Source: Campanula takesimana
Taxonomy: Eukaryota; Streptophyta; Magnoliopsida; Asterales; Campanulaceae
DNA length: 64,000 bases
Direction of reading: 5' to 3'
NCBI GenBank assembly: GCA_026119855.1
Contig: JAOWBW010000147.1
Span: 372,001-436,000 of the forward strand
In this document: piece after piece, positions 54,546 to 64,000 of the stretch
Layout of the letters: each line of letters starts with the position of its first letter
Position numbering within the stretch: position 1 is the stretch's first letter
Made by a program: the position numbers and the translations under genes
The notes under the pieces: generated by a model
Databases searched by the model: none
Told to the model about the DNA's origin: nothing
Seen by the model: only the letters and a program-made list of their open reading frames with translations

Positions 54546-55915
54546 TGTTGATCCTAAAGGGGCAACAAGGGTATAAAAATAGCTAGAGGGGGGGGGGTGA
54601 ATAGTTGTTTTGAAATTCTTTTCGTACCCTTGAAAAACTCAATTACAAATGCACACTTTATCAAATAAGCGTTATGAAATGCGCCTAAGTGAGTGAGTGA
54701 AATGCACAGCTGAATTTAGTAATGTAAAGTAGGCGCAAAGTGATAAAGAGGGCGCACGCACACTCTAAGTATTTATATTCAAAGTGAGTGAAAGATTAAA
54801 CTAAGGTAAATGTGAAACAAACACAACACAATTCAATCCAATCAATCTACAATGATTAAACAAGCAAATAGTGAGATAAGATATAAACTTGAAAGTAAGT
54901 GACAAGAAATAAATACGCGCTATTTGGAGAGGTTCGATCGGGAAATGATCTACGTCCTCTACCAAGATGGTTAGTCTTGGATTTCTAATGGAGATCTTAT
55001 AATACGAGTGAGTATTACAAATTACAACTTTTGAGCTCAATACTAACTCAAGATCTATTATCTATGAAAGAACAAATCCTAGACAAAACCGGTGTATATC
55101 TTAAAGAAAGATCTAAATGATCAAACTTAAAGAGGTGCGTGTGTGTTCTTAGTATCAAGGCTCTTTAGATCTATGAGATTGAGAGCACAAGAAAACTAAA
55201 GTGTTTTTACTTAAGGATCTGAGCCAAGTATGAAGGTATGAAGGTGTTCTTGAGAATTCTGGGAAATCTATGAGCAATCTTCAAATCTTCAACAAATACT
55301 TGAGAGAGAAATTCAGAGCAACTTAGCAACTACTAATGGTTGAAGTTATGGGGTATTTATAAGTGAGCTCCAAAAACTAGCCGTTGGAAATCCCTTGTGG
55401 ATAAGATCAAGGACAGATGTGCTGGAGCTCATTGAGTGGAACACGTGTCCTTTTATAACCGTTAGACACATAACATAAATATGACCGTTATGGACAGGTG
55501 TCCTCAAATCTAGGTGCATACGTGTTATTTATCCACCATTGGATCTTTGGCGTAGTTTGAATTTTGTCAAGTCTTCAAATCTTCAGAAAATCTTCTAAGT
55601 GTTGAATCACATCAAATGAGGCGCGTTGAGCCTTTGAGAGCATAGCCATGCGCGAGCCTGCTAGGCGCAGAGGCACAAGTGCTAGGCGCACAGGCGTATA
55701 GGCGCGTGGCTTGACTCTAGTTGATGATTTTCTTGAATCTTGATATCCTTGCCCTATTCCTAAGCCTATTCTATTCAAATAGACTACCTAAAAATTGAAG
55801 TATAAATACTTCTTACATGTGGGTCTAAAGTCCATGAAATAAAACTTAGGTGATGGATCAATCAAATCTAATTAATCCTATACATTAAATACTGAGATAT
55901 AAGTGGGCATACCCA
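54546..55915 (-). repeat. 3' LTR of a second Sirevirus-like copia element
   Basis: TGTTGATCC...ATACCCA on the plus strand, similar in its first 80 bp to the LTR at 9417 (ctagagggggg...gtgaatag block). A polypurine tract (minus AAATAGGGGGAGAT) follows at 55918-55935. Holds GGCGC-type motifs at 55619-55705. Confidence 0.75.
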
Positions 55916-57475
55916 AAAATCTCCCCCTATTTGATTGATTTCATTACCTACTATATCAGGGAAAAACATTATACTTGATAACAACATGTCCAAATAAATG
56001 AAATTGGTAAATCATGTCTCAATTTAATGTACACACTAGTCCAAGATAGAGATTTCTAATCTATTCCAAAAAGGATAACTCATTACAAATGGAAAGATAG
56101 AAACAACAGTTTAACACATTCAAAAGTATATGAGTTTTAGTTTTTAAATATGTTTAAACAAAGTTTAAACTCAATGCATGAAAATATGAAACAATTCAAA
56201 TATTATGCATATGATTTGAAAATCATTCCTTTATCTACAAACAAGAAGTTCGAGTGAACACGGTTTGAGATAACAAGTGATGCATTGTTCTCATTAATAC
56301 TTAAAATATAGGAGTTATAGATTACAAGTATTCAATAGAACAATCAAAAGGTGCTAAAATAGGTAAGCACAAAAATCACCAACTTCAAAAAGAAATTACA
56401 AACAACTTACAAATAAAATGATAACTAAGGGTTGGGAGGCGCTGGAGAGTCTTCCTTCGATCCTTCTTCAATTTTGCTCACTGAGCGAGAGATTTGCTTT
56501 GTAAGCTGATAAGATCGATTAACATTTGAGAACGTCTCTGAAACTCCATCTCTAATATAGCGCAAATGGACATCATTGATAGTCTGGTACTTATCAATGG
56601 ACCTCTAAGTTATAGCCTGCTGCTGAGAGAAATTTTCTGCTAACACTTGAAGATTCGCTTCAATGGCAGTTTGAGCTGAAATGATATCAGCAGAAACTTT
56701 GTCAGTGCGCCTATCTGCGCTGGAGTGCACTGCGCTGAAATGAGTGACAATCAGTACCTTTAAAACCTCAATATTTGAAAGCAAGGCACTGAAGTCAACA
56801 GGCGCGCCAGAGTTTGCGCTCAGAGTGGGCGCTGGAGTAACATGCGCCTTGGGTACTGCACCATAAGCAGACACACCCAAAATCTCTAACTCGTCCTTGA
56901 ACTCTTTTAACTTATCAACCACACTTAACAATTTCTGACTATCTCCCGCTACCATCTCAAATAGTTTCCTGATGTCTGAAGCAACACTAGCTTCCACTTC
57001 TTTTATAGCATCCAAGAATTCCTGGCTGTCGTTGAGTCTGATGCCTCCATCTATTTTGTCATGGAGAGAAGTGAGAGTGGCTTGAAATAAATTGTTCATT
57101 TGATCAATTGCATCATTCCACTGCTGAGGAGTTAAGAAATGTTTGTTCCTGATGTCACCGCCGATGTACGTTATCTCCCCCTTAATGGCAGCAATCTCAT
57201 CAGTCTGATTCGCAATCATTGAAGCTTGAAGTTCTAATTAGGATTCAATACGAACTTGCCCTTGCTGAAGTTGCTGGAAGAGTGAAATAACCAAACTCAT
57301 ATTAGGAGTTGGTGGAGGAGGCGCATGAGTAGATTGGGGCGCTGCAGTAGTGCGTCTGGCAGGTGAGGGAACAGTTGTACGTAGAGGAGAAGTTGGCGTA
57401 TACTCAGCACTTGACTCACTAAAAGCATCTTCTAGCCTGTGTCTGGTGGTGGAGTCAATTGAAGTGGTGGGAACT
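55916..57475 (-). pseudogene. Second copia element: coiled-coil end of the extra ORF, truncated
   Basis: From 57219 to 56605 an open frame of 204 codons encodes an alpha-helical, Ile/Glu/Lys-rich product. Upstream in the same frame it continues to 57474 through a single TAA near 57237, with a Ser/Thr/Pro-rich stretch. Position (just before the polypurine tract) and coiled-coil character match the end of the extra ORF of the 9417-23606 element, though residues are not clearly alike. The rest of the element is cut off by the LTR at 57476. 55936-56604 is noncoding. Confidence 0.6.
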
Positions 57476-58701
57476 TGTTAGTACCCAACCTGAAAATGAG
57501 TTATTAGGCATTCTAGAAATCACAGGGACCTCCCAAGTATTTACGAGCTGGGCAGGACTTATCCAGAATTTCTCGAAAAGCCCAGATAAGAAGATATCAA
57601 CGACTGATCGGATGAAGCTGCAAAGATAGATGTTATCTAATCCTTCTCCAGAGTCCAGATTGATCAGAACCTTGGGAATCGAGCTAATCCACCTGGATCG
57701 GCCGGGCGGCCACATGTTCAGCCGGGCGGCCACTTCTCCCAGATCAAGTTTTCTTATAAATAGATGACCTTAGTTCATAATTCAATACACAATTCTCTCC
57801 CCCGAGTTCTACAAGCCAAACTAACGGCATAACTCTCTCTTCAAGTCTTTCTAGCAATCCCCGAAGGTCCGACGAATCTGCGCTAGAGATTCGACTTCGA
57901 TCTTGTCAAGATTGGTGAGAATTTGTCATGTTTTATTAGTTTAGATCTGATTTATGCTAGTTTCATCATGTTTATTCATCAATATTCATATGATTCATAA
58001 CGTGTTCGTCATGTTCTTGCTAGAATTCATAATATGCTCTATAACTAGGGTAGTGATCTTCATGTTTATGTGTTATTTAATGCATGTTTCATGATGTTCT
58101 TATTATTATGCTAGATCTAATGTTTTAATCCTTGTTCATATTGTATAGCCGATGATGATCTCCAAGATCTAGGAACTACTTCTAAACCCTAAACTTTAGG
58201 TAATCCCATGATCAGTAACTCTCCAAGGATGAATATGAGGACTACACATTGATCTTATCGATGGTATAATCATTATTCTAGGATGTGATCATCTTTCATG
58301 ATTCTTTCTCCTCCCCCTTCATTATGCATGATCCCGCTTCTTTCTCCCTATTCCGATTATGTGCGAACTACGCTGACCTGAGCTTCTCATCACAAGAGGA
58401 ACGTAGGCAATATTCGGATCCAGTCTCAATCATTAACACACTACTAGCACATTCATCATGATAGAAAGTCCGATCTATCGGGTGATAGGAGTGATAACGT
58501 AATTCTTCTCTTATCGTAACTTGACCCCCGAACCCTCTTTGTTAGCTTTTTCTCAATGTTTCAGCTTGATAAAAACAACGTGGTGACTCTTAATAAATTA
58601 AATGCCAACTTGAATATCCTAATCCCATATAAAAGATAAATAAAGATAAATAAAAGAAAGACTTCCCGTGCGTCGCCCGCATCGTCGGAAAGGGGTATTC
58701 A
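57476..58701 (+). repeat. LTR of an Ogre/Tat-like gypsy element (1)
   Basis: 1226 bp, TGTTAGTACCC...GGGTATTCA, directly followed by a tRNA-Arg type primer site at 58705. GGCCGGGCGGCC palindromes at 57700-57711 and (one mismatch) 57720-57731. Confidence 0.8.
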
Positions 58702-58704
58702 CTG

Positions 58705-58722
58705 TGGCGACTCTGCTGGGGA
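58705..58722 (+). other. Primer binding site, tRNA-Arg type
   Basis: TGGCGACTCTGCTGGGGA, the primer site characteristic of Ogre/Tat gypsy elements. Confidence 0.8.
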
Positions 58723-59617
58723 CTAGCTTTGAACATCTTCAAACATAGAGGGTCAAACTTTCGTCAATATCATGATTGTACTTACTTATTTCTTTCCCCC
58801 CTGTACTTTATCTCTTGTACGTATTTGCTTCCCTTGTACTTTAGTGCGTTAACATCTTAACTTTTTCCTATTGTACCCTTTCTAACTATTTTGCATTGCA
58901 TACATGTAAATACAAAAAAACTCCCTGTTTTCTCCCTCAAAGATAACTAGTTTTTGTCCGCACACTACCACTAGGTCTGTGTCACACTGCACACCCTACT
59001 GGATACTCCGCTGAGTGTACAGATTTTGGTGATCCTGTCGCCTCTATCTTCGTGGCACCCGGGCTATCTAACTCACTGTTTTCACTTGTGAAGCAGCCAA
59101 GGTTAATCCCTTGTTCATTTCGAAACCATACACTCACAGAGTCTATGATACTCCAAAGTTGACCGGTTGGTTTGACTAGCTTTTCATTATAGACAATTAA
59201 CGTATTGTTCATGCCATTATCCGTTAAGTCTTTAATGAGTCGAGATCCTCCGAGAGAAAAAAGCACAAGAAAAAAATGAAATTCCCTACAAGGGTGTGCA
59301 AATGGTAAGCCGAGTGATACTTTGGACAAGGATCTTAACTCTTTAAATACTTAACGGAAGTAACATAAACGTTACGTTAAATGCCTTTAAACAAGGGTTA
59401 GTCACTAGGATCCGTTAGGTCGGTGGAAGTCGCATTCCCTATAGGACCCTCGCCCAAATTGTCCGTTTGGGATGTGCAATACAGGTGAAAAACGAGGGGT
59501 CTATAGACGTAGTAATGACCTCTACTAATCCAGGTTTTGTAGATAGTAACCCAAAAAGGGGTATCCCTTCCAAAATTAGGACTAATAATACATTGTTTTT
59601 GTAAATAACAAAATACC
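58723..59617 (+). other. Leader of Ogre/Tat-like element 1
   Basis: Noncoding leader between primer site and gag. A 115-codon frame on the opposite strand (59329-58982) has no recognisable domain and is judged chance. Confidence 0.4.
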
Positions 59618-60214
59618 TTGCATGAGCCTTGTCCCGTCCTAAACCTCTCGTCCTCTACCTCTACAGAGAAGCAAGTTTGGGTCCGTTCTGGTGGTCGTCT
59701 TCAACGGTCAAGCCTTCCGCAAGCTCAATCTTCAGTCTCTACATCAACGATGACTCCATCATCAGAGCCTACTACTCCTAGTATCTCCACTCCGCCGGTC
59801 TCCACTGCTTCTGCCGATCCAGAGATCACCGCCAGTATCAAGCCCTCGGACATTCCGCCACCTCTCCATTCTTTCTTCACCAACCTCATGCTACAGATCT
59901 CTAAGCTTGAGGATAGAAACAAATATCTAGAAAGGGACAACCAAGAGCTCAAAGATCATCTTTATACTGAAACGAAGAAGAAAGGCGTAGCAACTAGTTT
60001 CCATAATGGGGAGGCTGTTCTTATCGAAGACGAGACAGTGCCTGTGACTTAACCCGCCATTGATGATGCTATCCCTCTCAAAGTGCCCAATTACCAAAGG
60101 GTTCCGCCTCCAGATTTCGGTACTAAAGCAACCTCCAGCAAGGGTCCGTATGAGCCGTCACCAGTTACTTGTCCTTTACCAAGTTTCCACCGCCTTCACT
60201 ACCGTTGAGCATAG
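59618..60214 (+). pseudogene. N-terminal gag of Ogre/Tat-like element 1, broken
   Basis: 144-codon frame, Ser/Thr/Pro-rich N-terminus then a coiled coil (MLQISKLEDRNKYLERDNQELKDHL), ending in TAA at about 60050. The same frame continues after that stop (IPLKVPNYQRVPPPDF) to 60214, where LTR 2 is inserted. It resembles the start of Tat-lineage gag by layout only. Confidence 0.55.
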
Positions 60215-60803
60215 TGTAGACACCCCGCCTTGGACCGCTCACCCCGATTGCACACTTGATTTTGTGATTCTCCCTCTTTTAAGTGTTTTCTGTTAGTTTC
60301 TGTTACTTTGGTTAAGTTCCAGGCGGGCTCCGTTAAGTCCAGGGACTAAACTGAATAACAGTTCTAACTTTCTAGTACATTCTGTCAAAGTTTGCCTTTC
60401 AGAGTCGCGTGCCTCCGCCCCTTGAGGACAGACGCGCGCGCCTTCTGCCGCCTAGGTAGGATGCGCGCGCTTCTGGGGTGTGTCAGTTACAGATTCTGCC
60501 CAAGAATCTCTCCCTTGCTCATTATACATGATTTTGCCCGGGAAAGATTTCTTGGAGACTCCGTTTGGCTCCAAAAACTCCACATTTTCAACTATAAAAA
60601 CCCCCCAATCCATCATTGGAGGAGGACCTTTTTTGAGGACCTTTTTTGGAGGACTTGGACTTTAGGACTTTTTGGCACCTTGAAAACTCTTCTCTAAAAC
60701 AAAACTCTAGATATTCTCCAAGTATTCAACCTCTTCTTCAAGACTTTTTCAAGAGGTTCTCTTTGAAGGATATTATAGGTAAAAATGTCTTAAACTTTAT
60801 TCT

Positions 60804-60836
<33 letters not shown>

Positions 60837-61256
60837 CTTCTTCTTCTTCAATCAAATGTGCAATCACCCCAAAACCATTTGGGACATGACACCAATGGCC
60901 CTTTTCTTACATTGAATTGGCATAGGAGTTATCTCCCTACATTCTAAACTTTAAAACCCCCCTTTTTATCATCATTCAAATAGGAAGAACAAATCTATCT
61001 TTAAAGTGAATTATGAACAAACAAGACCGACTTTGCTCGGGCGAAATGGGTGTTTAAGTACTTCCCATTTCGTAACCTAACCCCCGAACCCCTCATCCCA
61101 AAGAATCTATGTTTTCGTAAATCAAACTTAGTCTCATAAACATTAGGTTTTCTTACGTTCCTCAAAAACGTGGGTGGCGACTATAAAACACAATTAGACA
61201 TCCTAGGATAACTCACGCGCTCTAGCCAAGCCGTGGTTTCCCCCGGGGTATCTACA
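60215..61256 (+). repeat. LTR of an Ogre/Tat-like gypsy element (2)
   Basis: 1042 bp with inverted tips TGTAGACACC and GGTATCTACA. GCGCGCGC motifs at 60430-60475 and a (CTT)n microsatellite at 60807-60849. A primer site follows. Confidence 0.8.
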
Positions 61257-61257
61257 G

Positions 61258-61275
61258 TGGCTACTCCGCTGGGGA
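61258..61275 (+). other. Primer binding site, degenerate tRNA-Arg type
   Basis: TGGCTACTCCGCTGGGGA, like the site at 58705 with two changes; two bases after the LTR. Confidence 0.7.
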
Positions 61276-62175
61276 CTGCTTGAGGGTTAAACTTGTGTTT
61301 CTGTTCATAATTCACTTTTCTGACAATCTGACAGGTCAGCCCAGAAGCAGGCGCCTCCCATGAACAATGCGCCAGGTGCGCGCTTCCCACAACACCAGCC
61401 CGAGGCGCACGCTTCTGGACCAATTTCCAGGACAAGGACAGGTTTCAGGGATTGAACAGAACAGTGGGGGTGTGGGCACAGTTGCCTGCATCAGAACAGA
61501 ATTGGACCTTTGGACTGTCTTAATTTTTGTATTTATTTACCGGTCACACGGGTGATTCGGGAGTTGTAATTTACGTGCTTATGTGGTTTTTTTATCTTTT
61601 CGTTTCAAAAAAAAAAAAAATAAAAAAAAATTTGTCATGTGATAGACCTCACACTACTTGCACATTATTCCTATGAATTGCTCACTATCGATTCGCACAA
61701 GTCCAACCCCAAACCCGTCGAGGCCCGTCCTAGAAAGTTTCAAGCTCCACCCGACCTTGACTCTTTCGAAGCGGTCAACCTCAGCCCATGGCGTAGTTCA
61801 AGACTACATGCCAGGGGTGACCTTTAAGCCTCTCTTTAGGCGAGCACAAACAACACAATTCTAGTTAGGGTCTAACACTCCGTGACCAAGTCGGTTTTCA
61901 TGTACCGAGATTTCCCTAAAATAATGTTTTCAAATCATACATGCCAACTTGTTGATACGGACGCAATAAAAATCCGTCCCCAAAAGTGGTTATTTTGGAC
62001 GAAAATAAAAAATCCGTCCCCGCATGTATGCTTTACTACATTAATTTAGTTTAATCCCGATACATGTAGGATTCACAAACGTGATGAAATCCGATGAGTA
62101 TATGGGACCGAGAGATGGTCTATATACTAGTGTGACGATTCCATTATCTTCTTAGAAACCCCAAAAGGGACCCGT
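61276..62175 (+). other. Leader/internal start of Ogre/Tat-like element 2
   Basis: Noncoding so far as I can see. It carries further GCGC-rich motifs at 61350-61412 and a poly(A) tract at 61607-61630. Truncated by the next LTR. Confidence 0.4.
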
Positions 62176-63010
62176 TGTCACGACCCGAAAACCAGGCTCT
62201 ATTTTATTAGTAATAAATAATAATTATTTATTTATTTGCTTATTTATTCATTTAAATTATTATCTAATTAAATATTTATGTGTGCATTTATGTTTCATAA
62301 TAATTATGCCTAGCATTTTATTTGAGTCATTTGGGTTAGTGTAGTATTGTTGGGTCTTAATTGTTAGCAGAGAGTGTAAGTATTTGTGTTAGTAGATGGG
62401 GAAGGGGTCTAATTGTAACATTTTGAAATAATTCTCCTACTCCCTCCCTTCTCCCTCACCTCCCTAGTCTTTCCCCCTCACCTCACCATCTCTCCCAGCA
62501 AATCTCTCTCTCTCTCCATGTTTGTGGGTAAGTTTTTCTTCTCTCCCTTCTCTCTTCATTTTCTTCATCTTCCTCTTGTTATTGCTCATTTCTTAAAACA
62601 TGAAACTTATTTAGATCGTCGATAGGATCGTAGGAAGCCAAAAATATTTGAAATCCATCAACTTTGAGAAAATCCAGGTAAGTTACTTTTCCCCCCATTG
62701 ATGTTAAAAATGTTCATCCTATGCTTAGATGATACTATGATTTCCATTTATTGCTTCCTTGGTTGGTTTTGTGATGATTTACATTTTTGTTCATTTTGTG
62801 AAATTTTGGTATTTGAATCACCCTTGATTGAGGTTCCTTAGATGATGTTGTTGGAGTCCTTTTGGTTCAAAATGGTGTAGGTACCTTAGTTCACATCTTG
62901 GTAGTGTTAGAAATGGTGAAGATTGGGTTGGTTTTGGATTTAGGGTTGTTAATGGTAGAAACCCAGATTTTTTGGCCGGAATTTGCCTTTCCGGGCAAAG
63001 AGGCGCGCGC
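62176..63010. repeat. Truncated gypsy-type LTR (TGTCACGACCC family), copy 2
   Basis: Starts TGTCACGACCCGAAA and tracks the solo LTR at 47851 through the AT-rich block and the ...GAAACCCAG segment. It breaks off at AGGCGCGCGC, where copy 3 begins. Confidence 0.75.
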
Positions 63011-64000
63011 TGTCACGACCCGAAATCTAGGCTCTATTTTATTAGTAATAAATAATTATTATTTGTTTAGTTGCTTAATTATTTATTTAAGTTATTATTT
63101 ATTTAAATATTTATGTGTTATAATAATTATGCCTAGCATTTTTTTATTGAGTCGTTTGGGTTAGTGTAGTATTATTGGGTCTTAATTGTTAGTAGGGAGA
63201 GTAAGCATTTGCGTTAGTTGAAGGGGAGGGGCCTAGATGTAACTTTTTGAATAATTTCTCCCTACTCCCCTCTCCTCCCTCACTTCTCCCCACTCTTTAC
63301 CCTCACCTCCCAGCAACTCCCTCTCTCTCTCCTCATTTGGGTAAGTTCCTCATCTCCTTTCATCTCTCTTCATTTTCTTCCTCTTCCTTTCATAATCTCT
63401 CATTTCTTAAAACTTGAAACATGTTTAGATCGTCGATAGGATCGTTGGAAGCCAAAAAGAATTGAATTCCGTCATCTTTGAGAATTTTCGTGTAAGTTAC
63501 TTTTCTCCCATTTTGATGTTAAAATGTTCATATCATGTTCATATAATGCTTTTGTTGTTATATTTGAAGTTTGGATGAGGTTGCAATTTATTTGGAATTT
63601 ATTTGGGTTTTTGGTTAAAAATGGTGATTGTATGAATGTTGGGATTTGATCTTGATATTGGTTGTTAAATGTTGTTGTATGAGTCTTTTTGGACTTATAA
63701 GTTGTTTTGGTACATTAGTATGCTAGTTAGAGGGTTGGATTTTGGTTGAAATGTGTTTTGGTATGAAAATGGAAGAACCCAGTTTGTTCTTCCCGAATTC
63801 CGGCAGACCAGAGGATTGGGCGACCGCCCAAAAAGGGTTGGGCGACCGCGCATCTATCTGAAAGGTTTTGTTCTTGCTTGATGGCCCTTTTGGGCGACCG
63901 CACAGACCATATTGGGTGGCCGCACAGAACATCTGAAAGTTTTCATTTGTTAGTTTGTGTGATTGAAGAACGCGTTTTGGTCTAAGTCTTGGGTGTCCTT
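63011..64000. repeat. Gypsy-type LTR (TGTCACGACCC family), copy 3, runs off window
   Basis: Starts TGTCACGACCCGAAA and has GGGCGACCGCCC at 63818-63829 followed by three decayed versions at 63840, 63892 and 63914. It probably inserted into copy 2. The right end is outside the window. Confidence 0.75.

Noticed and set aside
58982..59329. 115-codon minus-strand frame in the Ogre-like leader
   Set aside because: No domain, no homologous frame in element 2, opposite to element direction.
1..64000. CRISPR arrays, rRNA operons, tRNA genes, bacterial operons or phage systems
   Set aside because: None seen; tandem arrays here lack CRISPR spacer structure and the sequence is plant nuclear DNA.

Overview
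The window is nuclear DNA of a flowering plant, probably a eudicot. Two host genes with plant-specific features (a five-exon PER1/PGAP3-like gene and a CBF/DREB1 transcription factor gene) lie in a sea of plant retroelements, MITEs and an endogenous pararetrovirus. No prokaryotic feature was seen. Almost everything else is mobile or viral DNA, much of it nested.

Layout. (1) 1-31496: a head-to-head inverted pair of endogenous caulimovirid copies. Arm A (1-8566) reads on the minus strand and arm B (8567/8747-31496) on the plus strand, with a 180-bp unique spacer between their 5' ends. Each arm carries, in order, a movement-protein plus coat-protein ORF, a protease/reverse transcriptase/RNase H ORF, two small ORFs (108 and 137 aa) of unknown function, a W-rich terminal ORF, and a promoter region with ~42-bp repeats containing GCC boxes, a TATA box and an AATAAA. 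Each arm has its own inactivating lesions. (2) 9417-23606: a 14.2-kb Sirevirus-like Ty1/copia element (minus strand) inserted in the first ORF of arm B with a 5-bp target duplication. It has near-identical 1.4-kb LTRs and a very long extra ORF between pol and the 3' LTR.

(3) 31811-40828: the PER1-like gene. It starts about 315 bp beyond the outer end of arm B, whose viral promoter points at it. Its introns hold a truncated gypsy gag fragment, three Stowaway-like MITEs and a 2.7-kb Mutator-like element full of short tandem repeats. Exon 2 has an apparent frameshift and a conserved His is lost, so it may be a pseudogene. (4) 42236-43785: a CBF/DREB1 gene on the minus strand whose stop codon is formed by a Tourist-like MITE. 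(5) 45131-53112: an LTR-internal-LTR-internal-LTR array of a gag-only copia derivative, its middle LTR interrupted by a 2.7-kb solo LTR. (6) 53.4-64.0 kb: a chain of LTR elements, each cut by the next (gypsy, copia, Ogre/Tat-like, Ogre/Tat-like, TGTCACGACCC gypsy LTR, a second such LTR). Only left halves are visible.

The most unusual signals are the 8.5-kb viral palindrome with a GCC-box promoter facing a host gene, the MITE that makes the CBF stop codon and removes the last residue of its LWSY motif, and family-specific GC-rich short motifs that pepper several unrelated retroelements and seem to be exchanged at a fixed place within one LTR family. Coordinates of repeats and lesions come from reading and comparing by eye.
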